Source of the DNA: MGBC163016 sp910588905
GTDB lineage: Bacteria; Actinomycetota; Coriobacteriia; Coriobacteriales; Eggerthellaceae
Length of the DNA stretch: 64,000 nucleotides
Direction: 5' to 3'
Assembly (NCBI GenBank): GCA_948616985.1
Contig: CAPGDO010000004.1
Coordinates: 93,500-157,499 of the forward strand
Part shown: positions 36,398-45,274 of the stretch, piece by piece
Layout of the letters: the number at the start of each line of letters is the position of its first letter
Position numbering within the stretch: the first letter of the stretch is position 1
Notes under the pieces: model-generated
What the model saw: the letters and a program-made list of their open reading frames with translations, nothing else
Told to the model about the DNA's origin: nothing
Database searches by the model: none
Program-made: the position numbers and the translations under genes

Positions 36398-39300
36398 ATG
36401 CCCAATACAACTGAATTCGACGTCCGCAACTTCGACGCGCTCCGCATATCCCTAGCCAGTGCAGAGAACGTGCGCGAATGGTCGCGCGGCGAGGTGAAGA
36501 AGCCTGAGACCATCAACTACCGTACCCTGAAGCCAGAGAAAGACGGCCTGTACTGCGAGAAGATCTTCGGCCCCACCCGGGACTGGGAATGCGCCTGCGG
36601 CAAGTACAAGCGCATCCGCTTCAAGGGTATCGTCTGCGAACGCTGCGGCGTTGAGGTGACTCGCTCCAAGGTGCGTCGTGAGCGCATGGGCCATATCGAA
36701 CTGGCCGCGCCGGTGAGCCATATCTGGTACTTCAAGGGGAGCCCTTCCCGTTTGGGCTACCTGCTGGATATCCCGCCGAAGGAATTGGAGAAGGTCCTCT
36801 ACTACGCCAGCTCCATCATCACCAGCGTCGATCATGAGGCGCGCGAAGAGGATGCCGATGAGCTGCGCGACGAGCTGGCAGCGGATCTGGAAGAGCTGGA
36901 TGCCGAGCGGGATCGCCTGATCGAGGCTACCCGTCGCCTGTCGGTGGACTACATCCCCGAAGAGGATGAGTTCGTAGACGATGAGATGGACGATGATCGC
37001 CTGTCTGCCGAAGAGGTGGAGCAGGAGATAGCGGACATCTACGAGGAGTTCAACGAGCGCAAGGCCCTTCGCCAGGATGCGCTGGATGAATTCATGAAGA
37101 TCGAGCCGAAGCAGCTGGTGCCGGACGAGGCGCTCTATCGTGAGATGCGCGCCAATTACCGGGATTACTTCACCGGCGGCATGGGTGCTGAGGCTGTGCG
37201 CGACCTCTTGGAGGCCATGGATCTGGAAGCGGCGTCCGAAGAGCTGCGTGAGACCATCGCCAACGGCAAGGGGCAGAAGCGTGCCAAGGCCGTGAAGCGC
37301 CTGAAGGTGGTGGATGCGTTCCTGAAGTCGGACAACAAGCCCTCCGACATGATCCTGGACGTCATCCCGGTCATCCCGCCGGATCTGCGCCCCATGGTGC
37401 AGCTGGATGGCGGCCGTTTCGCCACCTCTGACCTGAACGATCTGTATCGTCGCGTCATCAATCGCAACAACCGCTTGAAGCGCCTCTTGGATCTGGGTGC
37501 TCCTGAGATCATCGTCAACAACGAGAAGCGCATGCTGCAAGAGGCCGTGGACAGTCTCTTCGACAACGGTCGTCGTGGTCGCCCCGTCACGGGCCCGGGC
37601 AACCGTCCGCTGAAGTCCATCTCAGACATGCTCAAGGGCAAGCAGGGCCGGTTCCGTCAGAACCTGCTGGGCAAGCGCGTCGACTACTCCGGCCGTTCGG
37701 TCATCGTGGTGGGCCCGCAGCTGAAGCTGCATCAGTGCGGCCTGCCCAGCCAGATGGCCTTGGAGCTGTTCAAGCCCTTCGTGATGAAGCGCTTGGTGGA
37801 GCTGGAATATGCGGGCAACATCAAGTCTGCGAAGCGTGCTGTTGAGCGCGGGGCAAGCTATGTGTGGGACGTGCTGGAAGAGGTCATCACGGATCATCCG
37901 GTGCTCCTGAACCGCGCCCCAACCCTGCACCGCTTGGGCATCCAGGCCTTCGAGCCGGTGCTGGTGGAAGGTAAGGCCATCCGTCTGCATCCGCTCGTCT
38001 GCACCGCTTTCAACGCTGACTTCGACGGCGACCAGATGGCCGTCCACGTGCCTCTGGGAGCAGAAGCCCAGGCCGAGGCCCGCGTGCTCATGCTGTCTTC
38101 GAACAACATCAAGTCTCCGGCCCATGGCCGTCCGCTGACCGTGCCTACCCAGGATATGATCATCGGCCTGTACTACCTGACGGCTGCCCGCGATGGCTTC
38201 CCGGGCGAAGGACGCGTCTTCACGGATATAGACGACGCCATGAACGCCTACGATGCCCGGGCCGACCTCGATCTTCAGGCGAAGATCTGGGTGCGCCTGC
38301 GTGTGGGCTGTCAGGTGGCCACCGCGTACAACACCTTCGAAGACCACAAGGCGGGAGACCGCATCCAGACCACAGTGGGCCGCATCATCTTCAACGACGT
38401 GCTGCCCATGGACTTCCCGTTCCTGAACTACGAGATGAACAAGACGGAGATCTCTCGCCTGGTGCAGGAGGTCTGCAACCGCTATGAGCTCTCTGAGATC
38501 CCGCCCATCCTGGACGGCCTGAAGGATGCGGGCTTCCACTACGCTACCCGCGCCGGTGTCACCGTATCCGTTTATGACGCCACCATCCCGCCGAACAAGG
38601 GAGAGATCCTGGAGCGGGCCGATGCCAAGGTCGCGGCCATCGACGAAGACTACGAGCTGGGCATGATGTCTGACGAAGAGCGCCACAAGCAGGTTGTGGA
38701 CGTTTGGAATGAGGCCAACGAAGAGGTCGGCGACGCCATGGCCGAGAACTTCGACCGCTTCAACCCCATCTACATGATGGCCTTCTCCGGAGCTCGCGGT
38801 AACATCAAGCAGATCCGTCAGCTGGCTGGCATGCGCGGCCTCATGTCCGACCCGAAGGGCGAGATCATCGACCGCCCCATCAAGGCGAACTTTCGCGAGG
38901 GCCTCTCTGTGTTGGAGTACTTCATCTCCACTCACGGTGCCCGTAAGGGTCTGGCTGACACGGCGCTCCGTACGGCAGACTCAGGCTACCTGACCCGCCG
39001 TCTGGTGGACGTGGCCCAAGACGTTATCATCCGCGAGATCGACTGCGGCACCCATGATGGCGTCCCCTATGCTCTTGAGAACGAGAAGGGTCAGCCGGAT
39101 GAGAACCTGATCGGCCGTTGCCTGCTCGAGCCCGTAGCCGACGAGAATGGCGAAGTGATCATGGAGGCGGGCGAGTACATCAGCTCCGTTGACCAGATCC
39201 GCACCATGCTCCAGGCGGGGATCGAAGAGGTGATGATCCGCACCATCATGACCTGCCATGCAGAGCACGGCGTCTGCCAGAAGTGCTATGGCTGGGATCT

Positions 39301-40822
39301 GGCCACGGGCCGTCCGGTCAATATCGGCACGGCCGTGGGCATCATCGCCGCGCAGTCCATCGGCGAGCCCGGTACGCAGCTCACCATGAGAACGTTCCAT
39401 ACCGGCGGCGTGGCTGGCGAGGACATCACCCACGGTCTACCCCGTGTCCAGGAGCTCTTCGAGGCGCGTAAGCCCAAGGGCCAGGCGGTGCTGGCGGAGA
39501 TATCCGGCACGCTGCAGATAGCCGGGGACAAGACCTCTAAGGTGCTCACCATCCACGACCAAGAGGGCAACTACCGCGAGTATGCGGTCTCCCCGCGCGT
39601 CACCATGATGCCCGGTGTGGTGGACGGTTGCGAGGTCCGCGTAGGCCAGCAGCTGACTAAGGGTTCCGTGAACCCCCACGACCTGCTGCGCTTGACCGAT
39701 CCCAACACCACGCTGCGCTACATCGTCAGCCAGGTGCAGGGCGTTTACGTCAGCCAGGGCGTAGACATCAACGATAAGCACATCGAGGTCATCGCCCGTC
39801 AGATGCTGCGCAAGGTGGCCGTGCTGGATGCGGGCGATTCCGACCTGCTTCCCGGCCGTCAGGTCAACCGCTTCGAATTCGAGCGCGTGGCCAACGACCT
39901 CATCGCCAACGGCCAAGAGCCGCCGGTGGGTCAGCCGCTCTTGCTGGGTATCACCAAGGCTTCCCTGGCAACGGATTCGTGGCTGTCCGCCGCTTCCTTC
40001 CAGGAGACCACGCGCGTCCTCACGGATGCGGCCATCGAAGGCAAGACGGACCACCTGGATGGCCTCAAGGAGAACGTCATCATCGGCAAGCCCATCCCTG
40101 CGGGTACCGGCCTCAACCGCTATCGCGATGTGCGCCTCACCTACAAGGGCGCTCCCATCCAGAAGAATGCGGAGAAGGGCGAGGCTCTGCCGGAGTACGC
40201 ACCGGATGCTTTGCGCGAGATAGAAGAGCTCATCCCCCAGCGCGATGAATTCATGCTGGATGGCGAATACTTCGGCGGCTCCTACGGTGGCTACCTGAAC
40301 GGCTTCGCGCGGATGCATGCCGGTCACAACCTGTCTGAGGAAGAGGCACGCCTCTACATCCTGGATGACCTGGGAGTCTCCCAGCGTTGGGCCAACAAGT
40401 TCTCCGAAGCGGGCATCGAGACGGTGGCGAACCTGATCGGCCACACCGAAGATGACCTGCTGCGCATCGAGGGCATCGGTGGCAAGGCCATGGAAGAGCT
40501 GAAGGCCGGGCTCAAGGAGCACAACCTGCTCCATGTGATAGAGGATGACCTGACCGCCTCTTCTGATGACATGTCCCAGTTGTTGGATATGGTGTTCTCC
40601 CCTGATGACACCATCCTCATCGGCGGGGACGAGCCGCCGAGCTTCAACACCGATGGCGAAGAGATGCTGGGCGAATCCCTGCCCCCGCGTTCCTACAAGC
40701 GCAACCTGGAAGAGCTGGATGCGCTCCTGGGTTCTGTAGGCGGCCTGGGTGAGCTGGGGATCTCCATCACGGATGTGGATGATGACAGTTCAGAATCCGC
40801 TGATGAGAGCCAAGACGAGTAA
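36398..40822 (+). CDS. rpoC: RNA polymerase beta-prime subunit with an alpha-CTD-like C-terminal domain
   Basis: A 1474-residue beta-prime subunit. Near the N-terminus is the zinc ribbon CACGKYKRIRFKGIVCERC, and a coiled acidic insertion of actinobacterial type follows at about residues 145-225. The catalytic loop FNADFDGDQMAVH and the C-terminal zinc group (CHAEHGVCQKCYGWDL) are present. After the normal end of the subunit is a domain of about 55 residues from 1322 (LDDLGVSQRWANKFSEAGIE... to LKAGLKEHNL). It aligns without gaps to the alpha-subunit CTD, keeping residues equivalent to E. coli Arg265, Asn268, Gly296, Lys298 and Glu302. An acidic tail follows. The added domain is the notable feature of this gene. 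Confidence 0.96.
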   Translation: MPNTTEFDVRNFDALRISLASAENVREWSRGEVKKPETINYRTLKPEKDGLYCEKIFGPTRDWECACGKYKRIRFKGIVCERCGVEVTRSKVRRERMGHIELAAPVSHIWYFKGSPSRLGYLLDIPPKELEKVLYYASSIITSVDHEAREEDADELRDELAADLEELDAERDRLIEATRRLSVDYIPEEDEFVDDEMDDDRLSAEEVEQEIADIYEEFNERKALRQDALDEFMKIEPKQLVPDEALYREMRANYRDYFTGGMGAEAVRDLLEAMDLEAASEELRETIANGKGQKRAKAVKRLKVVDAFLKSDNKPSDMILDVIPVIPPDLRPMVQLDGGRFATSDLNDLYRRVINRNNRLKRLLDLGAPEIIVNNEKRMLQEAVDSLFDNGRRGRPVTGPGNRPLKSISDMLKGKQGRFRQNLLGKRVDYSGRSVIVVGPQLKLHQCGLPSQMALELFKPFVMKRLVELEYAGNIKSAKRAVERGASYVWDVLEEVITDHPVLLNRAPTLHRLGIQAFEPVLVEGKAIRLHPLVCTAFNADFDGDQMAVHVPLGAEAQAEARVLMLSSNNIKSPAHGRPLTVPTQDMIIGLYYLTAARDGFPGEGRVFTDIDDAMNAYDARADLDLQAKIWVRLRVGCQVATAYNTFEDHKAGDRIQTTVGRIIFNDVLPMDFPFLNYEMNKTEISRLVQEVCNRYELSEIPPILDGLKDAGFHYATRAGVTVSVYDATIPPNKGEILERADAKVAAIDEDYELGMMSDEERHKQVVDVWNEANEEVGDAMAENFDRFNPIYMMAFSGARGNIKQIRQLAGMRGLMSDPKGEIIDRPIKANFREGLSVLEYFISTHGARKGLADTALRTADSGYLTRRLVDVAQDVIIREIDCGTHDGVPYALENEKGQPDENLIGRCLLEPVADENGEVIMEAGEYISSVDQIRTMLQAGIEEVMIRTIMTCHAEHGVCQKCYGWDLATGRPVNIGTAVGIIAAQSIGEPGTQLTMRTFHTGGVAGEDITHGLPRVQELFEARKPKGQAVLAEISGTLQIAGDKTSKVLTIHDQEGNYREYAVSPRVTMMPGVVDGCEVRVGQQLTKGSVNPHDLLRLTDPNTTLRYIVSQVQGVYVSQGVDINDKHIEVIARQMLRKVAVLDAGDSDLLPGRQVNRFEFERVANDLIANGQEPPVGQPLLLGITKASLATDSWLSAASFQETTRVLTDAAIEGKTDHLDGLKENVIIGKPIPAGTGLNRYRDVRLTYKGAPIQKNAEKGEALPEYAPDALREIEELIPQRDEFMLDGEYFGGSYGGYLNGFARMHAGHNLSEEEARLYILDDLGVSQRWANKFSEAGIETVANLIGHTEDDLLRIEGIGGKAMEELKAGLKEHNLLHVIEDDLTASSDDMSQLLDMVFSPDDTILIGGDEPPSFNTDGEEMLGESLPPRSYKRNLEELDALLGSVGGLGELGISITDVDDDSSESADESQDE

Positions 40823-40824
40823 CG

Positions 40825-40830
40825 TATAAT
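40825..40830 (+). promoter_or_regulatory. -10 element TATAAT after rpoC
   Basis: A perfect TATAAT two bases after the rpoC stop codon and 38 before the next start. The -35 is poor and no terminator separates rpoC from the next gene, so transcription may be both separate and by read-through. Confidence 0.45.
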
Positions 40831-40867
40831 CCTGGACACGATGACCATGAGAGAAGGAGCATTTCCC

Positions 40868-41767
40868 ATGAAGCTGTCAAAGAAGCTCGTTGCCGTGATC
40901 TCTGCGGGCGTGCTTGCCAGTGCGCTGTTCGCGGTGACTGGCTGCTCATCTGCAGAGGATGCTGCGCCGGTCGAGAAGACCACCCAAGAGCTCAACGCTC
41001 AAGACCTAGAGGTCACGGAAGTGGGCTACACGGTCCTGCCGGATCAGACGGTCAGCTATGCTTTCACCGTTGAGAATCCCAACGAGGGCTGGGTGGCCAA
41101 TAGCGTCACCTTCACCATCGAAGGCTATAGCGAAGACGGCGTGATGCTGATCGGCGGCGGTGAGACGCTGCAGGAGGTCTATCCGGGCATCACCACCGCA
41201 GCTGCGGGCACCTCGTACCTGTCCGATACTACTACTCCCATTGCCCGCTTCGAGGTGAAGCCGCTGATGGAGTACGTCAACTGGACATCCACCAAGGAGA
41301 CTCCGGAAGAGCTGAACAGCACCTTCCAGCTGTCTGAGACTGAGGTCACCGAAGAGAACGGCACCATGACCATCACGGGTGACATCTCCGCTGACCTGGG
41401 TCCGACGGATTCCTCTGACGCTACGGCATCTCTGGATAACCGCAAGGATGCCCATGTGGTAGCCATCCTGCGCGACGCTGATGGCAACATCCTCTGCGGC
41501 GGCACGGCCATGAGCATCATGCTGGACCCGTCCATGACCCCCATCATCACTGGGGCCACCGAGGGAGCAGTGCCGGGTACGCTGGATGAGGATGGCAACC
41601 CGGTCGAGTCTGAGAACGCTGAGCCCTCTGAGGACGAAGAGGCACCTGCTGAAGGTGAAGAGCAGGCCGAGGAAGAGAACAACGTGGCTACGACCACCTA
41701 CACCATCACCATTCCCGGTATCGTGCAGTACGCCACGATCAGCGTCTACGCTACTCCGGGCATCTAA
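40868..41767 (+). CDS. Exported lipoprotein with DUF5067-like beta-sandwich, function unknown
   Basis: A 299-residue lipoprotein: signal peptide MKLSKKLVAVISAGVLASAL, lipobox AVTGC (Cys26), then a beta-rich domain with the pattern VSYAFTVENPNEGWVANSVTFTIEGYSEDG, which resembles FxLYD/DUF5067-type extracellular domains. A second beta-rich part ends in an acidic stretch (SENAEPSEDEEAPAEGEEQAEEE), and the last strands read TYTITIPGIVQYATISVYA. The ATG at 40868 has GAAGGAG nine bases upstream; a reading from 40841 would put a hydrophilic segment before the signal peptide. It follows rpoC and precedes a strong terminator. Role unknown. Confidence 0.8.
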   Translation: MKLSKKLVAVISAGVLASALFAVTGCSSAEDAAPVEKTTQELNAQDLEVTEVGYTVLPDQTVSYAFTVENPNEGWVANSVTFTIEGYSEDGVMLIGGGETLQEVYPGITTAAAGTSYLSDTTTPIARFEVKPLMEYVNWTSTKETPEELNSTFQLSETEVTEENGTMTITGDISADLGPTDSSDATASLDNRKDAHVVAILRDADGNILCGGTAMSIMLDPSMTPIITGATEGAVPGTLDEDGNPVESENAEPSEDEEAPAEGEEQAEEENNVATTTYTITIPGIVQYATISVYATPGI

Positions 41768-41794
41768 GCGGATCCTTCTGATCGGATCCTTTGA

Positions 41795-41830
41795 GAAGGG
41801 GCGGACAGCAGTCCGCCCCTTCTTCATTTA
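41795..41830. terminator. Bidirectional intrinsic terminator between lipoprotein gene and purE
   Basis: A perfect 12-pair stem GAAGGGGCGGAC / GTCCGCCCCTTC with loop AGCA, followed by TTCATTTATT. It lies between convergent genes and overlaps the purE stop. Confidence 0.85.
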
Positions 41831-42307
41831 TTCGGCCATGGAGCGCTTGAGAGCGATCACCTGATCCATGGCATGGTGCGCCGGGGCATCGGTGCCGCAG
41901 CCGATGATCTGAGCTGCCAGGATAGCTGCGTTCTTCGCGCCATTGATGGCCACGGTGGCTACGGGCACGCCGCTGGGCATCTGCACCATGGAGAGCAGTG
42001 AATCCAGGCCCCCTAGATCACTGGTCTTCATGGGCACTGCGATCACCGGCAACGGCGTGAAGGCGGCCACCACCCCTCCCAGGTGCGCCGCTTTCCCGGC
42101 CGCTGCGATGATGACCCGCAGTCCCCGCTCCCGTGCGCTTCCAGCCCACTCATGGACCACGTTGGGCTTGCGATGGGCGCTTGCCACCTTCAAGTCATAG
42201 GGGATGCCGAACTCTTCCAGCTGCTTCATGCAGGCTTCCATGACGGGCATATCGGACTCTGAACCCATGATGATGCCTACGATAGGGGCTTCGCTCGCAT
42301 TCGCCAT
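41828..42307 (-). CDS. purE: N5-carboxyaminoimidazole ribonucleotide mutase
   Basis: Purine biosynthesis enzyme converting N5-CAIR to CAIR. The 159-residue protein has the class I PurE motifs IVGIIMGSESDMPVMEAC, VASAHRKPN, IIAAAGKAAHLGGVVA and the final VIALKRSMAE. The start at 42307 follows a strong AAGGAGG; a longer frame to 42379 is unlikely. No purK is next to it, so its N5-CAIR synthase must be encoded elsewhere. It is convergent with the lipoprotein gene and separated from it by the terminator. Confidence 0.95.
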   Translation of the reverse strand: MANASEAPIVGIIMGSESDMPVMEACMKQLEEFGIPYDLKVASAHRKPNVVHEWAGSARERGLRVIIAAAGKAAHLGGVVAAFTPLPVIAVPMKTSDLGGLDSLLSMVQMPSGVPVATVAINGAKNAAILAAQIIGCGTDAPAHHAMDQVIALKRSMAE

Positions 42308-42407
42308 GATGCGCTCCTCCTTGGTCGTGAATGGATGAGGGCCATTGTACCGCCCAGGTCGAGTCCTCTGGCAGCACACCCTGCGGAGCGCCTTTCAGCC
42401 GAGAGCG

Positions 42408-43136
42408 TTACCCCTTCAGCAGATGCTGGGTCACGAAGCCTGCCAGCATGAGCCCCGCCACCGGCGGCATGTAGGAATAGGTCCCCAGTTCCGTCTTCTC
42501 GCTCCGAGCTGCCCCTTCAGCAGGTCTCACCTTCGCAGGCGGTTCCGTGGAATACAGCACATCCACATCCCCCAGCGAGCGAGAGCGGAAGATCTTCCGC
42601 AGCTCTCGGCAGAAGGGGCACCCTTCCGTTTCGAACAGCTTTGCGAACCGCAGAGCTGTGGGATCCGACCGGTTCGCCATGCCCATGGCGGAGACGACAG
42701 GGATCCGCTGAGAGAGGGCATAGCGGGCGATAGCCGCCTTCGCGGTCAAGGTGTCTACGGCATCCACGATGATGTCCGGTCGGGCGAAGGGTTCCAGGAG
42801 CTCTTCGATGGTCTCTTCCAGAACGAAGGCGAAGAGCGTATCCACGTGGGCATCGGGGTTGATATCCTGAGCCATCTTCGCCATCACATCCACCTTGCGC
42901 TGGCCCACCGTGCTCAAGAAGGCGATGGCCTGGCGGTTGATGTTGCTGGGATCCACTACGTCCTTATCAGCGAAGAGGAAGCTGCCTATCCCGGCGCGGA
43001 CCAGGGATTCCGCGCAGGCAGACCCCACCCCTCCCAGCCCGATGACGGCCACCCGAGCTTGGGTCAGCCGCTTCAGACCCTCATCGCCCAACAGGCGCCG
43101 GGTACGGGACAGGCTCTCTTCGGTAGTGGTGTTCAT
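42408..43136 (-). CDS. tcdA: tRNA threonylcarbamoyladenosine dehydratase (TcdA/CsdL-like)
   Basis: An E1-like enzyme of the ThiF/MoeB superfamily, 242 residues, that makes cyclic t6A at position 37 of ANN-decoding tRNAs. Family marks are the ATP loop VAVIGLGGVGSACAESLVRAG, the adenylation region DKDVVDPSNINRQ, and IIVDAVDTLTAKAAIARYA, then SAMGMANRSDPTALRF and a C-terminal hydrophobic helix (MPPVAGLMLAGFVTQHLL). Only one cysteine pair region (EGCPFCREL) is seen, in keeping with the TcdA branch. The start ATG is at 43136; a reading to 43628 overlaps hisE and is an antisense extension. Confidence 0.85.
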   Translation of the reverse strand: MNTTTEESLSRTRRLLGDEGLKRLTQARVAVIGLGGVGSACAESLVRAGIGSFLFADKDVVDPSNINRQAIAFLSTVGQRKVDVMAKMAQDINPDAHVDTLFAFVLEETIEELLEPFARPDIIVDAVDTLTAKAAIARYALSQRIPVVSAMGMANRSDPTALRFAKLFETEGCPFCRELRKIFRSRSLGDVDVLYSTEPPAKVRPAEGAARSEKTELGTYSYMPPVAGLMLAGFVTQHLLKG

Positions 43137-43167
43137 GGAAAAGATTCTAGCCCATCGGCGCCATTGA

Positions 43168-43173
43168 TATAGA
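43168..43173 (+). promoter_or_regulatory. Extended -10 (TG-A-TATAGA) close to the hisE start codon
   Basis: TGATATAGA ends nine bases before the hisE ATG. The expected transcription start falls within a base or two of the start codon, so the message may be leaderless. Confidence 0.35.
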
Positions 43174-43181
43174 ATACGCCC

Positions 43182-43571
43182 ATGCAGAATGAATCCCAGA
43201 TCGGCCGGACGCTCACCGCCCTGGCCGCCACTATCGAAGCCCGGCGTACCGCTACGGATGAGAGCTATACCCATCAGTTGCTGGAAGGCCGGTTGGACGC
43301 CCTCCTCAAGAAGGTAGGGGAGGAATCTTTGGAAACCTGTCTGGCTGCCAAGGAGACGCAGCTCGCTGCAGGCAGTGCCGATCAAGCAAACCAGCGGGAT
43401 CATCTTCGCTACGAAGCGGCGGACCTGGTGTATCACCTGATGGTGCTCTTGGCTCGTTTCGACATCGCGCAAGATGAGCTGGCAGCGGAGCTCAATGCCC
43501 GCATGACACCGGAAGAGCGGCCTCAAGGCGCGCCGGTCATCCAACAAGATCACATCAACAGAGGGAGATAG
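43182..43571 (+). CDS. hisE: Phosphoribosyl-ATP pyrophosphohydrolase
   Basis: Second step of histidine synthesis, an all-alpha NTP pyrophosphatase of the MazG-like class. The 129-residue product contains the metal-binding pattern KVGEESLETCLAAK and RYEAADLVYHLMVLLA (EExxE...ExxD). No ribosome-binding site is seen upstream, and a -10-like box lies directly before the ATG, in keeping with a leaderless message. The other his genes are not near, and the gene is followed by glmM after one base, so the two may share a transcript. Confidence 0.88.
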   Translation: MQNESQIGRTLTALAATIEARRTATDESYTHQLLEGRLDALLKKVGEESLETCLAAKETQLAAGSADQANQRDHLRYEAADLVYHLMVLLARFDIAQDELAAELNARMTPEERPQGAPVIQQDHINRGR

Positions 43572-43572
43572 C

Positions 43573-44927
43573 ATGGCTAGGATGTTCGGAACCGACGGCG
43601 TGCGCGGTGTTGCCAACACAGAGCTCACGAATCAGATCGCCTATCGGTTGGGGCAGGCCGCCGTGGTCTTCCTCGGCAAGACCATCGTCGTAGGCAAGGA
43701 CACGCGCCTGTCTGGAGATATGCTGGAGGCAGCCATGGTGGCGGGTATCGAGAGCGCGGGCGGTACGGCGCTGTTGACGGGGGTCATCCCCACACCGGCC
43801 GTGGCGCTGCTGGTGCGTCGCCTAGCGGCGGCGGGGGGTGCCGTCATCTCAGCCTCCCATAACCCGCCGGAGTACAACGGCATCAAGCTCTTCGACGGGA
43901 AGGGCTTCAAGCTGCCGGATGCCATGGAGGATAAGATAGAGGAATTCGTTCGTGCGGGTGGTCTTGAAGGCTCCGAAGAGGAGACGCCTTCCGGTTCAGA
44001 TCTGGGCTTCACGGTGCAGCTGAAGGATGCTCAGGAGATCTACATCACCCATGCGGTCGAGTCCGTCCGTGACCAGGGGATCACCTTCGAGGGCATGACC
44101 ATCGCCATCGATACGGGCCATGGCGCATCTTCGGAGACCAGCCCGGAGGCCTTGCGTCGCCTGGGGGCAGACGTCCATGTGATCAATGATGACTATGACG
44201 GCTTCGATATCAACGTCAATTGTGGCTCCACCCATCTTGAGCCCGTGAAGGATCTGGTGCGCGAAGCGAAGGCGGACATCGGCATCGCCCATGACGGGGA
44301 CGCTGACCGAGTGATGCTCGTCTCTCCCACCGGAGCTGAGATAGACGGTGACGTCATCGAAGCGGTCTGTGCTCTTGATATGAAGGAGCGTGGCTGCTTG
44401 GCGAATGATACGGCAGTCACCACCGTCATGTGCAATCTCGGGTTCGTCCATGCCATGCGCGACGCGGGCATCACCGTGGTGCAGACGAAGGTGGGAGACC
44501 GTTACGTGCTGGAGGAGATGCGCGAACATGGTCATTNNNNNNNNNNGGTCATTCCATCGGCGGTGAGCAGTCGGGTCATATGATCTTGCTGGAGCATAAC
44601 TCTACAGGGGATGGCCTCATGACTGCCGTCCAGTTCATCGCTGCGGTGAAACGGAGCGGCAAGACGGTGGAAGAGGCGACCGGCGTGGTGCAGAAGTTCC
44701 CCCAGGAGCTCATCAACGTGCGCGTGACCGACAAGGCTGCCGTCATGGCGAATGACCAGGTGAAGGCGGCGGTTCGCGCTGCTGAAGAGGCCTTGGGTGA
44801 CGATGGTCGCGTGCTCCTGCGTCCTTCAGGTACCGAACCGGTGATCCGAGTCATGGTGGAGGCGAAGGACGATGATGCTGCTCGCACCTACGCCGAGACC
44901 ATCGCGGAGGTCATCCGCACCCTCTAG
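43573..44927 (+). CDS. glmM: Phosphoglucosamine mutase, split by an assembly gap
   Basis: Converts glucosamine-6-phosphate to glucosamine-1-phosphate for peptidoglycan precursors. The N-terminal part starts MARMFGTDGVRGVANTEL and has the phosphoserine loop VISASHNPPEYNG and the metal loop DGDADRVM. The gene is interrupted at 44537-44546 by ten Ns; the seven bases GGTCATT occur on both sides of them. If the Ns and one copy are removed (17 bases), the frame joins exactly as EMREHGH-SIGGEQSGHMI and runs to 44927, giving 445 residues, the normal length, with the C-terminal phosphate-binding RPSGTEPVIRVMVE. The break is therefore an assembly artefact, not a real frameshift. Confidence 0.93.
44537..44546. 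other. Ten-N assembly gap inside glmM
   Basis: A run of ten N with GGTCATT repeated at both edges (44530-44536 and 44547-44553). It looks like an unresolved contig join with a small overlap. Confidence 0.95.
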
Positions 44928-44963
44928 GATCCACTCAAGCCAGAGAACCCAACGTATTCGCAC

Positions 44964-44996
44964 GGGCAGGCACAGAGATAGCCTGCCCTTGTTGTT
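44964..44996 (+). terminator. Intrinsic terminator after glmM
   Basis: GGGCAGGC / GCCTGCCC stem with a nine-base loop, followed by TTGTTGTT. Confidence 0.75.
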
Positions 44997-45052
44997 ATGG
45001 GCACTGCTCTTCGCACGCCCATAGGGTCAGAGCGCTCCCTTCGTTCGCATGG

Positions 45053-45178
45053 GTGCAGATCCCGAGCGAAACCGTGCAGATCCCGTTTGAGATCGTACAG
45101 ATTCCGTGTGAAACGGAGCGGATCTAGTCTGGGATCGTGCAGGATCAGCGCAAAACAGGGTAGATTCCCAGTGGATAT
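45053..45178. repeat. Six degenerate 21-bp tandem repeats
   Basis: Six units in phase, each 21 bases, consensus near GTGCAGATCCCGTNTGAAATC: units start at 45053, 45074, 45095, 45116, 45137 and 45158. The first three are alike; the last three are decayed. They lie between the glmM terminator and the kinase promoter. In the reverse frame they would encode a seven-residue repeat (xRDLHxF), but no supporting start or ribosome site was found. Confidence 0.8.
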
Positions 45179-45195
45179 CTGAAGATATCTATATG

Positions 45196-45224
45196 TTGCA
45201 TTTCGCCGCATCGTGCTATAGATT
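45196..45224 (+). promoter_or_regulatory. Candidate promoter of the type VII secretion locus
   Basis: TTGCAT (45196-45201) with TAGATT (45219-45224) at 17 bases, or TATAGA (45217-45222) at 15. It is the only promoter-like pair between the tandem repeats and the kinase gene. Confidence 0.4.
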
Positions 45225-45274
45225 ATCGTCATTCTGTGAAACGAAGCTATGCATATGCAGCACGAGGAGGTGCC

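Noticed and set aside
43573..44583. glmM as a pseudogene or two separate genes
   Set aside because: The break coincides exactly with the Ns and a 7-base duplicate; both halves are intact and join in frame when these are removed.
45053..45178. CRISPR array
   Set aside because: The units are directly adjacent with no unique spacers and no cas genes are near.
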